Source of the DNA: Pardosa pseudoannulata
Taxonomy: Eukaryota; Arthropoda; Arachnida; Araneae; Lycosidae
Reading direction: 5' to 3'
Assembly: GCA_032207245.1 (NCBI GenBank)
Contig: CM063505.1
Span: 176,483,327-176,547,326, forward strand
Length of the DNA: 64,000 nt
The stretch's first letter is position 1, and every line of letters begins with the position of its first letter. Positions 20,997 through 32,070 of the stretch are shown here, piece by piece. The position numbers were made by a program, and so were the translations under genes. Under the pieces are notes generated by a model, which was not told where the DNA came from, did no database searches, and saw only the letters and a program-made list of their open reading frames with translations.

Positions 20997-21841
20997 CAGG
21001 GTTGGGAAAATACTTTTTGTTCTGGTCAAAATGAAATTTTCAAAATGTCTCACGAGCCGGAGACTATACCTCGTACACAGTGCACACGCGAATGTTTTGG
21101 GTAGAGTTTTTTCCCTGACCAAGAAATGTTTTTGACAAAAACACTATGCGTATCATTTTAAAGCATTTGGACAGAGAAATTTGACAGTTAATAAAAGATA
21201 ACAGTAATAATAAATTGTCTTACTTAGACGTATAAGCGAACAATTTGTGCCCAGTAAAATATGTCAAGTAATTTTTAAAGAAATATGATTCATTATATTA
21301 AATTAATGGTCCTTAAATAAGTCAGTTAATGAAAGATTTTATTTTGATATTTATTTATATCTTAGCGATGCAAATTATTTTAGTTTGATTATAGTTATTA
21401 CATTTATATATATATATATATATATATATTACATTTTGTAAATATAATAGTAAATAGAGTTATAAAAAGAAAAGACAAACATTAAACGTTAAAATAGAAT
21501 AGTTTTAGTAAATTTGAAAAGTGAAATCTGGAATGTTCATTTGATATTATTTCTTCAAAATTTGGATGCAAATGAGTTGTAGCCAAACCTTAATACCGAG
21601 TGTAGATTTTCGTCAGTAATTTGTGATCGATATTTATTTTTCAGGTAAATCATTAACGAAAAAGTTCTTTCCCAAATATATGTTGAACCAAATAAAACTA
21701 GGTATTTTTGAATAGTTTAAAAAATGTTTGAAATGTTCTGTATTCTGAAATGTTCTGTAAAATTGCATACAGGATTTTTCAACTTGCCGGTTAAAGTAAG
21801 CAAAAGGATTTGGCCAGCGGGCCGGCTTTTTCCCACATCTG
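20997..21841. mobile_element. hAT element with 8-bp target duplication
   Basis: The left end is CAGGGTTGGGAAAATACTTT and the right end, complemented, is CAGATGTGGGAAAAAGCCGG. Both are typical hAT termini. Flanking 8-mers are CCATACAG (20,989-20,996) and CTATACAG (21,842-21,849), a 7/8 match. The 845-bp interior has no intact transposase; a short (TA)11 lies at 21,408-21,430. The 107-codon frame at 21,810-22,133 crosses the right end and is not a gene. Confidence 0.82.
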
Positions 21842-21849
21842 CTATACAG

Positions 21850-24800
21850 GAATAAGTAGTCTTAAATTACTAAACAAAATAAAAGCACTAGAAAAAGAAT
21901 ATATCAAGATATGGCGATTCACTAGGAAAAAGACTTTTAAAAATAATTTGAGTTTGTTATATCCTTCGTTGTTATATTCCACTGACTTTTCTCCAAATAT
22001 TTTACTCCCTGAAACCTGGCGAGATAATACCTGGGAACTGATAAAATATAGAAACACAAAACATTATAATGTGTATTTTTATCGTTCTTTAGATGTGATA
22101 ATGTTTAATACAAAACGTGAATGTTTAATATAAATGTGAGAAAATGCTTAATATAGAACTAATTTAAATTTTTTCTTGCATAAATTATTTTGCTTCGTAA
22201 TTTGCAATGTATCTGATATATGAAAACAAACAATAGCTAATGCAAAGAACCTGAAGAACTCAAATCTCATTATCTTAACTTATAACGTATCCGATGGTTA
22301 GAGGCCTTGAGAGATTTGATTATTTGTAAAGGTATCTGAGGCTGAATCTATATCTAAAAGATGTAAGATGGTAAAGTAAGATGATATCTATTGAATTTGG
22401 AACTTGATAAGTTGTAGATTTTCGTTTTTAGGTAATAAAGATGTAAATATAAGAACTAAAATAATTTAGGAAATTTTCTTGCTTTTCTTAATATCTTGTT
22501 TAACTTGTGCTTTATTACACCTAAAGGAATATGCCTCTTTCATTATTTTTATGAAACAACATAATTCATTTTAAAGAATCTGCAACTATAAATAGGTTAT
22601 CTCAAGAGCAATTGAGAGCATTAAGACTAATTGCTATCCAGCCATTGATAACGTAGATGACAAAACTTGGTTCAATTTTTTTGCATTTGAATAATGTCAA
22701 GTTATAAATAAATACATATTATGTTTAGTCAAATTACAGTGTTTCGATGATTATTTTAATTATTATCTGACTGACAAAAAAAATTCTTTTCCATATTGCA
22801 ATAACTAAATTTCTAAACCCCTTCCGAATTTGCAAAAGATAATTCAAGATTTCAACAAAATTTCTATAAAGGGGCATCCAAATGACTTATATTATCAAAC
22901 GATTTAAAATGAATCAAAAGACTATTTTTTGTTAAATGATGCATCCAAATGCTTCAGTTTCACTTTAAATACAAAAAATAACTTGTGCACCTCTCTAAAT
23001 ATTTTGGTTCAATTTCCAAACTGATATGAAATACATGCTTACAAACGTTTCGTTAAATTGCTGCATGTAGTGTCGTATGTACCCTTAAGAGCCTTGAAAA
23101 TCAGTATGACATTTAAGACATTAAGTATTTTGATTAGCATTTCGCTTTTTCCTACAAATGATAGGCTATTAAGGGATCATGCAATTGTTAAATCGATAAA
23201 AAATGGATATTTCAGCAAAAGTGTATGCAAAGAGGTATTAAGTTCTGAACATTTTAAAACAATTCTCTTAAATAATTCCGATATTAAGAGGAGTTATGAA
23301 TAAAAACGTGTCAGCTGTTTACTGTAAACAAATTTAAACTTACAAAACTTGAACTTTATTTTTCTCAAACTGTATTTTTTTTTCATGTAACGCGCATGTT
23401 ATCTGAAAAAGTTTAATATTTTTTCATGAAATTTTTACAGGTTGTATACAATATAATTTTCATCGGATTGAAACTAAATTTTCTTGCTTATTTACCAAAA
23501 TATTTTTTGTAATGATAAATGTTTAATTTTTAAAGGAAAAATCCCTTTTTTCAATTACTTTTTAAAAACACATATGTATCTTAAATATATACAAATTTAG
23601 GTTCAAAGATATTTTGAGATATTGTAGTACGATTTAAAACAATAATTTTATCTTAAACTTAATTATATTTTTAGTAATCATGCGCGTTATCCTTGATATC
23701 ATTTTTGTTAACAAGAAAGTGTCTCTTATTTAAAACTTTCTAACAAAAATATTTTTCTCTAAAAAATAAATGTGATGTGTAAAGATAGTAATTTTTTCTA
23801 TCTATGTTTAAAAAAAAATTATGTTTGTGAAACTGATAATTTTCAAGGTATGAGAAGTCGAAAATGATAATTTTTTTTTACAATTTTTCGATTTTTAAGA
23901 TTTGTATTACCCAGTAAGTCATATTTCTCAGTAAAGTTGTAATTACTAAATTGTTTTATAAAGTTTAAAATATTTTTACTTACACGCTGTGGCGCATATG
24001 TGTGTAAGTATTATTACTAAATTAAAACTATTGTGATTCTGAAAATGATAGTCATTATGCAATTTTCGACAATTACTAATAATTCCTCATCAAAATATAA
24101 CAGCAATAGGTAAGACAGTATTAAAAATCTCCAAATAACAGTAAATATTTTCAACTTTCTTTATTTGCATAAGTTCCCCATGTGTTTTAAATCAAAAGCA
24201 TCGGAAGTCGAGACAGTGTTTCGTGTTCACATTTCTCTTTGACAGACATACTGTTAAAAAAAGGTAAAGTTCTTATTCATTTTCTATCTTTGACGATCGC
24301 ATGTTTTCCTCCCATTGTAGAAATTCTCTGGGTTCAAAACAAGTCATTGTGGAAGCGAAAAGGTTGGGCATTTAGACAGCTTTCATGCCAGCGTTATTCA
24401 TAGATTAAACAAGGCTAGAAATATTGCCTGCTCGCTTGGCTTCCTCGGAAAAAAATATCTATAAGAGCACATGCCGTCACGAAATTTTTATAATTAAAAG
24501 AAGCAGACAACCCTTTCTCTCCTGGTATACTAAAAACGGGTTGAAGGCTCTTTTGTTGTTTCACTTTACGCTCCCTGACGAGCGATTTTAGATTAGGATC
24601 TGCAGCACAATTCAGAGACAAAATTATTTATTCACAACTCGACTTGCTCAGAGATGGCGGGAGATCTTATTTCTGATGCCCTTGGAATTATTTTCAGCCG
24701 GATAAGGCTCAGATGGTTTCCCACTAGAAAAAAAAATAAGGAGGGTCTCGAACCTATTTGATTGACTACTTGTTATTCGACCCCACACATATCCTTTAGT

Positions 24801-26560
24801 TCGTAAGTTTTTACTAAAATGTACGTATTCACTAAAAAGATTGATATATTAGTAAAAAGAGAATTAAAAATATATAGAAATTATAAACACCAAATAAACA
24901 TAAAGAATTTTCCAGATAATTTTTGCATCACAGTGAACATAAAATGCATTATAATTATCAATATCTCAATATTGATTCAAGATTGAAACTAAAGTTTCGA
25001 GCTTTCGGTTTATTTCATTTTTATATGGCATTTCTATTTTGACAGATTCATTACGATTTAACTTCATTTCTCTCACAATTTATCATTGTTTCTTTCACCC
25101 AGATATTCTAGTTTTCTGCTTTAAAGGCAAAATATTTTGTCTCCCATACTTATATCAATCCTCAATATCAAGTCTTTTTTCAATATTTGAGACTATTTTA
25201 TAAAATATCAAACATATAGTAGAATCGGAGGGTTATCTCTCTTATATACAAATTCAAATATAGAATTATTTACAACTTATTTTCATTTAAGATTTGATTA
25301 ACTGTAGTCTAAGAATTTTGCGTTTCATCTATGGAAATATTTTTCTCTGTATTTCATGTCCATTTGAAGTCACTACTTGGCTCTATAATGTATATATAAA
25401 AATAGTTTGAGATTTACTTCTATTGCAAAATCAGAAACAAAAGTTTCAATTCTACCAAATTTAAAGCAAATAGCCGTTAACGATTTATTATCTAATTATA
25501 CAAGTTGCTAAAATCATAATAAAACATTCTATTATTTACTTTTGAAAATTGTCAGTATTTACATTCCAGATATTTAGCCAAACAGTGGTCACACAGTTAG
25601 GCCACTTTCTTTCGATATTGAAATTTTGCTGCTGGAATAACCATTTGTTGCCGTTTGGAACGGTCTTTATCCAGTAAGACCCGGTCCGATTGGCTTTCAT
25701 CTGATCCGATTGGCAAAAAGTACACTTAGCTATATTCAAGTAGGTTTTGATGTGATTTAGAACATTGTAAGCAGAAGAATATTCAAATAAAGAAACAAGT
25801 CTTCTCTATTTTTTCTTCTGTATTCTGGGGAATAGTGCAACTAGAAGCCGCTACATATGGAATGTCCATGTCAGAACTCCACTCTAGACAATTCTCTTCT
25901 CAGTTGGAAAATTACAGAATTCAGTTGCTTTTTAAACGTTTTTGATATACAAAGACACTTTTATATCATTTACTCTACATACCTTAAGTACGACAATTTT
26001 TCATGAAGTCTTTGTCATTTAAGCTGTATTGAACTATGTTATAGATGGCAATTTATATTGAACCTAATTGAACTATTTCACTTATATTATAAACTTATAA
26101 GTTATCTAATAACAAAACATTGATATTAGCATTCTCAAATATTCAATCAATCAGTTCATTCTTGAGTAAAAAATCTCCATTTAGAAATTTTCTTTTGTTT
26201 AACTTCTATCAATCATTCCATATAATTTCCAACTATTCCATGACTGTTTTGTATGCTACAAATGTATAACTTTAACAACCACAGCTACAACATATTTTAA
26301 TATATAAGTCAATACATTTAATCTTGTTTTTTCCACAATTCTGCGAATTCTTCCCAATCTTTCTCCACGATATAATACCTCCTTGGAGAGCTTGCGATCT
26401 AGTCCACTTACTCTTTCAAGAGTTACAAAGCAAATGTCCCACTCTAAGTGTCCATATGATAGACATTTTAACAGCTTTAATCTACACCTTTTCCATTTGG
26501 AGATGATATCCGAGTAGCAAACACATTAGTTATTTATTATCTTCTTTAACGGATTATACG
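21850..26560. other. Unannotated interval
   Basis: A long AT-rich stretch with only weak frames of 60-81 codons (for example 23,058-23,303 plus; 24,415-24,621 and 25,536-25,739 minus), none recognised. At about 24,750, read on minus, ATAGGTTCGAGACC looks like a pol III B box without a convincing A box, so it may be a SINE remnant. Confidence 0.35.
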
Positions 26561-26563
26561 TGA

Positions 26564-26854
26564 GTGAAAGTGTGTAACATTCACGTGCTTGATTCCGAGT
26601 TTTACACGTGTGACACATGTCGTCTCACGTGTAAACGCGTGGTACATGGTCACGAGTCTTCGAAACGTTTTCGAAACTCGTGGTTATGTTTTGTTTATGT
26701 TAAAGGTGGTTGGAGGTTAGTGGGTCTGGAGACTGGACCGTTATGGAATCGATTAGTGGGGTCGCGTAATGTCTCAAGGCCAAGCAAACTAGAGGACACG
26801 TGGATCTCATTTTTTCCTTATAAACTGAAAATCAATGTGACCTTATGGAGATGA
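26564..26854 (+). CDS. Unrecognised open frame, uncertain
   Basis: A 96-codon frame beginning MKVCNIHVLDSEFYTCDTC. It has several Cys but no zinc-finger spacing that I recognise. The DNA is less AT-rich than its neighbours and overlaps a cluster of CACGTG sites. No splice or polyadenylation context is evident, and chance or a repeat remnant is equally likely. Confidence 0.15.
   Translation: MKVCNIHVLDSEFYTCDTCRLTCKRVVHGHESSKRFRNSWLCFVYVKGGWRLVGLETGPLWNRLVGSRNVSRPSKLEDTWISFFPYKLKINVTLWR
26580..26650. promoter_or_regulatory. Cluster of CACGTG E-box motifs
   Basis: TTCACGTGCTTG, TTACACGTGTGAC and CTCACGTGTAAAC occur within about 55 bp, with one more (GACACGTGG) near 26,800. CACGTG is bound by bHLH proteins such as Myc/Max, CLOCK/CYC and USF. 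The GTTTACACGTGAG and TTACACGTGTGAC copies also form an imperfect inverted pair. Function is inference only. Confidence 0.25.
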
Positions 26855-26859
26855 GGGTT

Positions 26860-28425
26860 AAAGATAAAAATATTCTACCGATAAAATCGCTATCGTTGAA
26901 GTTTTTAAAAAATAAAAGTACTAAGGATTTTCAATCTCAAATACCTTTTATTATACAGAACATCAGTCATTTAAATCAGAAAAAGGACAAAAATTAGATT
27001 GGCATAAGAAGTCCTTCTTTTTCTTTTTTTATAATGACGCTAACTACACCTGTAAAATTAAGATACGTTATCATAATACATATACGGCTTATTCTACTCT
27101 TGATAACAGTACTAAACATTCTTGTAAAATTAAGCTACGTTGTCACGAAATATTTAGAAAAGTTATAAGTTAGTGAATCCTAAACAACTGTGATATAAGT
27201 GATAATACGTATGCTAAAAAACATAGGATAAAATGACCTATATGTTTTGTACCACCACGTAGCATCAAGCAAACTGTTCTTCCTGACTTGTGGAATGAAC
27301 AATTTGTTTAAAAATAAGAGAAGCATAAGGATACAATTACGGAAAATACATGTAATACTTCAAAATAAACTTATCCTCTTTTCTTTAATTAGGGCTGACA
27401 GGATAACTTGCTAGACACAAATTTCTACAAGAATATTAAACCTTTTAGCGGCAGAATTTTTCTCCATATTCGTACAGATAAGACAGGATTCTTACGTTTT
27501 GTGCTTTCTCCCTTTTAAGCAATTTCTTTTACATTGTACAACAAGCAAACTAAATAAACTAAAGGGAATCTTAACATCAGGTGAAAAGTAACCCTACGAA
27601 AACAGGACGAATGTTAAAATTGAATAATAAAGACGACTCTAATACACTCTGTATGACAACTGGACAGAGAACCGTAGGTAAGGAAGTACTTGGTACATAT
27701 TTACTACGCCCGTACTTTTGAAAACTTGTTCAGCTTGTTTGAAGTTATGACCACCCGTTCCCAAAAAGCTAAATCCTGTAGAAATGATTCAAACGTTTAT
27801 TTGTTACCTTTGTTAGAATTTTGTCTGAAATAAAATCAAAAAGTTTTCCGTAAGTCATAAATTTTATCAATAACTATTCTGAAAGCGAAAACCTTGAATT
27901 CAGTGCCTTTATTATTCCTTCACCTTCTTATTGTTCCTTTCAAAGATCGGTGGCAGAAATGACAATAGACTGGTGTTGTGTAAAAGTTTATCACAGCCTG
28001 AATTAAAAACCGACAGATTGTCATTATATTGCGAAAGAACAGTAAAGAGGGTAAAAAAGTCAATACCTTACTAGCAAATGGAAAGCTTGTAATAGCAAGA
28101 AAAAAAATTAATTTCAATTTATTTGAAAATTATTTGTTTATATTAACATCATACTATTGATAAAAAGCACGAAGAAACTTAAAACATTCTTCTGTTATTT
28201 TGGAAATACAAATCTTTATTAATTTGTACAATTGATGTTCTCAAACAAATGTCAGAATATCACTTTAACGGGTGTTTCCGGCTTAAGGAGGAAATTCTCT
28301 ATTTTAAGGCGAGAATATCATGCAGACAAATCTAATTAAAGTAATATTTGCTCTCTTTGCGGTGTTCATTTAATAAAAACATTGGCCTCAAAGTTACGAG
28401 ATCTTTATCTCTACACTATGTTAAT
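26860..28425. other. Unannotated interval
   Basis: Only a 65-codon unrecognised minus frame (27,920-28,117). Nothing else is seen. Confidence 0.35.
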
Positions 28426-28439
28426 TGTATGTGTGTGTG

Positions 28440-28497
<58 letters not shown>
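28426..28497. repeat. (GT)n(TA)n microsatellite
   Basis: About six GT units, then about 28 AT units. The frames over it on both strands are microsatellite translations. Confidence 0.95.
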
Positions 28498-28500
<3 letters not shown>

Positions 28501-29588
28501 GAGTTTTCGATATCGTCCCACCGTAGTGTCTTTTGTGCCTTGGTGCAAAGGTAAACAGCGTATGTTTACCTAATGTTAGCGGGCAGCACTGCCTCCTAGT
28601 TAAATTGTGAATATTTTGCATTTTGACTATCAGCGTTATACGAACATTGCTTATATTTAATGACTATTATTTAGATATGTAATTGTATGCACAAAGAATG
28701 AATTTAATAAAATTAAAATTTAACAAATCATTTAATACGCAATTAAAAACAAACGTATGATTAAATATAACTCATTTCACAATATAAAACTGTTGGAATA
28801 GAGACAATCCATTAAAATTGAAATATATCATAAATTATTTTTATTTTTATAAGAAAAGACGTAAAAGATTGTAAAAACTATTGTGTGTATTATTTTATAC
28901 ATTTATCTTCCATTGAAATATTTTTTTTATTTCAGATGCTATCCTGTTCTTGTTGAACGTTTTTGCTATTATAAATCCTGCATGAGATCTTTTTAAAAAT
29001 TTATTTTAAAACAAGTAATATATAGCTTAATTTTAAACGTTTTGTTGCACATTAATGTTCAGATTCAAAAGTCTGTTAGTTAGTCCTCTCTCGGACGTAA
29101 ACATAATTATTTAGGGCTAAATATATCTAATTCAAACTTTATATAATGTGTATGTATTTTTATAACGGAAGCTAAAACTTAATCCCTTTCTCCAATTTCC
29201 TCCTGAAAAAGTCTATGAATTTCATGGCTTACGTGGTAGTATTCTAAGTTGACCTCCGAAGCTGAAAAGTTGCCCAGCCTTACCTTGGAGCCTTGCATAG
29301 AATACCTGTCAACCTCTGCTTTTGACAGACTCCACAAAAAAATTCTAAGTTTTGCTTATGTTGAGAACAATATTGTTTACAAACCTGCTTTGATTCAACT
29401 CATGACAGTCATTTTTTTAAATAAATAAATTACCTTAATCATAATGCCTAAAAAAATCTGCCATACGTTGCTGGTACAAAGAAAAAAGATTTCAGTCAAC
29501 AATGATTACTTACTAGTAAATGCTTACCCTCACTACAAAATTGTTATTGAATAATCAATTCGATAATCAACTGAAAATTTTGCTATCA
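28498..29588. other. Unannotated interval
   Basis: No recognised frame or repeat. 29,210-29,340 is somewhat less AT-rich. Confidence 0.35.
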
Positions 29589-29592
29589 TTAA

Positions 29593-30082
29593 CACATTGT
29601 GGGCATGTACATTTCGCAGCGGAATTGTACCGCGAGCGGGCGTTTTGAGCATAAATTTAATTATTCAGTTAAATCTGAATAGATCGAAAAATATTTAACT
29701 TTTTAACCAACTTTTCGTATTTTATATTGAAATACATAAACAAATATATAATTAGAAATATATAAATAACAACCATAAGATTTTTGTAAACAAAAATCAT
29801 ATTTTCAGTGGATAAATTTATAACAATATCGTAAATATGAAAAATCAAACAGAAATAGTAATATATAATTTTAATTTTTTCGAATTATGTTATATATAAA
29901 AATTTTTACATTCCAAAATCTATGTAGTAGACAAGAACATTCGTCCTCGTGTTCCTGTATATACCGTTATTTTTGTACCCACAAACAAACCATGTTGTTA
30001 TACTAACCCGTACTAGTACGTGGCCCGCGCTCAAGTATCAATCGTCAGAAAACGTACTAGTACGTGTCCCGCATACAATATG
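29593..30082. mobile_element. piggyBac-like MITE, TTAA-flanked
   Basis: TTAA at 29,589-29,592 and 30,083-30,086. The left end is CACATTGTGGGCATG and the right end, complemented, is CATATTGTATGCGGG. The right subterminal region holds two 12-nt palindromes CGTACTAGTACG about 50 bp apart, each followed by GTGGCCCGC or GTGTCCCGC. It has no coding capacity (490 bp). The same layout in another sequence is seen at 7.7-8.3 kb. Confidence 0.72.
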
Positions 30083-30086
30083 TTAA

Positions 30087-30536
30087 GATAAAAGTTATAA
30101 ACTTACCGTTATACTGCTTATGTGATTAGTGCATTCTTTCGACATGAGACAAATCGAATCTCTGAGCAAAAAGATAAAAAATGTGTTATGAAATAAACTA
30201 AAAGAAAATCACTTATTTACAACCAAAAACATTTTTTAATTGGGTCTTTAAAGCTTGATTTAAAGAAAATAATATTACCTATCCAAACTAAAGTTTCAAA
30301 GAATTGGCAACTTTAAGCATCAGAAAAAATCACTGCTTCTTCCTCCGATATTTCATTTTTCTAAAAACAAACTTAGATTATTATTTTTTTTTTCATAGAA
30401 ATCTACTGAAACTAATTCCATTCGCAATTATGGTAATTCCCCCTATCAAGTCTGAAAATACAGTTTAAAAAAATCCAAACATGACGATATCAAATTTTCC
30501 AAGCGTTTTTCTTGTTAATTTTTTTTCTCTTTTTAG
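30087..30536. other. Unannotated interval
   Basis: AT-rich. The last ~30 bases are a pyrimidine-rich run ending TTTTTAG, which looks like a splice acceptor for the open frame that follows. Confidence 0.35.
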
Positions 30537-30860
30537 ATGTTTGGCATATCTTTCTCTTCGGATCGCAACCTTAATTTGGCGCATAATTTATGGGCGTCGC
30601 CTCTCCACTCGTTACATCATACGTACGAAACAGTTCAATTTGGCACGACCACGTGCGAATTTCTGGCTGCCAACTTATTGCCCTTGACAGGTCATAGAGT
30701 GTCGGAAATCTTTGGTCACTCCTCACTGCCCCCGGAATCATACTATAGAGAATGGATGGCCTTGGCCCTATTTCCTCTATGCGTATTCAATGAACACTTT
30801 CTTCGAGTGGCGTTCCCTAAAGGGTTCGCGACCGAGGGCCGAAAAACGCATTATTTCTGA
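30537..30860 (+). CDS. Unrecognised open frame, possible exon
   Basis: A 107-codon frame starting MFGISFSSDRNLNLAHNLWA. It is the longest plus frame in the window outside microsatellites. It follows a splice-acceptor-like TTTTTTCTCTTTTTAG and lies in a clearly less AT-rich patch (30,540-30,900). Two other plus frames overlap it, which argues against real coding. I see no domain, signal peptide or membrane span. It could be an exon, part of an unidentified LTR or repeat, or chance. No similar sequence exists elsewhere in the window. Confidence 0.2.
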   Translation: MFGISFSSDRNLNLAHNLWASPLHSLHHTYETVQFGTTTCEFLAANLLPLTGHRVSEIFGHSSLPPESYYREWMALALFPLCVFNEHFLRVAFPKGFATEGRKTHYF

Positions 30861-31143
30861 ATTGCCGAGGAAAGAAAGTGGAAAATGGCAGAAATAGCTT
30901 ACCGGACAAAAAACATACCGCATTGACTAGTGTATAACAAGCAGTAGGACTGGGAGATGTTGACAGTCTCACGTCACGATACAACCATATCAGATTTGAC
31001 AGATTTTGACAATATATCGATATCAGAAATTCCATTTTGAGCATTTCTTTAAGTTTTATTACATGCATCATGATAAAATATGCTTAAAATAAAAACATTT
31101 TTAGAGAACTATTTAAAAGTATTTTACTCCAATAGATATTACT
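30861..31143. other. Unannotated interval
   Basis: Nothing recognised. Confidence 0.35.
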
Positions 31144-31210
31144 GCCGAACGATGACCGAATGGTATAGCGATGCTCATCGGTACTGGAGTTTACTTGTAC
31201 TGGGTAAGAG
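31144..31210 (+). mobile_element. SINE family B, head only
   Basis: GCCGAACGATGACCGAATGG and a decayed B-box region match the first ~65 bp of family B. The body is missing. Confidence 0.7.
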
Positions 31211-31277
31211 GATAAATGGTAGTACTTAAATGTCCAATTTGAAAATATCTGTAGAATTCCCTGAGAACAATATCTGT

Positions 31278-31446
31278 TCCGAGGGCCGAATGGTACATCT
31301 ATGCTCTTCGATACCGGAGTTTGCAGGGTCGAATCCCGCTGCTATCGTGGATGACCGTAGCAGTTCGGAATTGGCTTTAAACGGTAGGTCCCGGTTTCAT
31401 TAGCCTCGTGAGCAAAATAGTAGACCGTAGCTCTCCAAACCAAACC
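31278..31446 (+). mobile_element. SINE family B copy
   Basis: The head is GGGCCGAATGGTACATC, the B box GGGTCGAATCCC lacks one T, and the body is CGGAATTGGCTTTAAACGGT, then TCATTAGCCTCGTG and AGTAGACCGTAG with CTCCAAACC at the end. Full length, with a few substitutions. Confidence 0.85.
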
Positions 31447-31591
31447 GATAGCTATTAACATTCTATAAGGGAATTTTATTACTAACCCTGATGTGTTATT
31501 AAAGCGTAACAAATATAAACAAGTCAAACATTTCAATTTTATCCTATGTGCACATAAGCAACAACATGGAAGAAAATACTTAAATATAATT

Positions 31592-31782
31592 TTTGGTTTG
31601 GATTAGTTTAGTTTGCAGCACCACGATCTACTCTTTTGTTACACGAGGGCTGATGAGACCGGGACCTACTGCTTAAAGCCGATTCCGAACGGTTACTAAT
31701 CATCAAGCCAGCAGTGATATTCAAATCCTCAAACTCTGGTACCCAATAGCAGAGCCTTACCACACTGTCATCATTCGGTTAA
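31592..31782 (-). mobile_element. SINE family B copy (minus)
   Basis: On minus it runs from an AACCGAATGATGACAG head, through a damaged B box, to GGAATCGGCTTTAAGCAGT, TCTCATCAGCCCTCGTG and a CCAAACC end. It faces the copies on either side. Confidence 0.82.
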
Positions 31783-31898
31783 ATGTCATTTTTATTGTAC
31801 GACAAAAATACAAGCGGTTGTATAATTTTGGGAGCAGTGAACTCTATGTTTAGTAAATTTGTCCAAGTAAAGTAAATTTGATTCTTATACCTAAGTTC

Positions 31899-32070
31899 GC
31901 CGATCGATGGCCAATTGGTTAGAGTGCTGGCCTTCGGTACCTGAGTTCGTGGGTTCGAATCCCACTGTGGCAGGGCTGTTCGTATCCATTCGGAATCGGC
32001 TTTAAGCTGTATGTCCAAGTCTCATTAGCCCTCGTGTTGCAAAAAGTAGACCGTAGCACTCCAAACCAAA
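31899..32070 (+). mobile_element. SINE family B, best-preserved copy
   Basis: The A box TGGCCAATTGGTTAGAGTGC (31,908-31,927) and B box GGGTTCGAATCCC (31,951-31,963) are both intact. The body is CGGAATCGGCTTTAAGC, then TCTCATTAGCCCTCGTGTTG, and the 3' end is AAAAAGTAGACCGTAGCACTC followed by CAAACC. Of all copies it is the most likely to be transcribable by RNA polymerase III. Confidence 0.9.

Noticed and set aside
21810..22133. 107-codon plus frame
   Set aside because: It spans the right terminus and target duplication of a hAT element, so the join is accidental.
31899..32070. Functional tRNA gene
   Set aside because: The boxes are intact, but the sequence recurs as a ~172-bp repeat with a constant non-tRNA body, which makes it a SINE.
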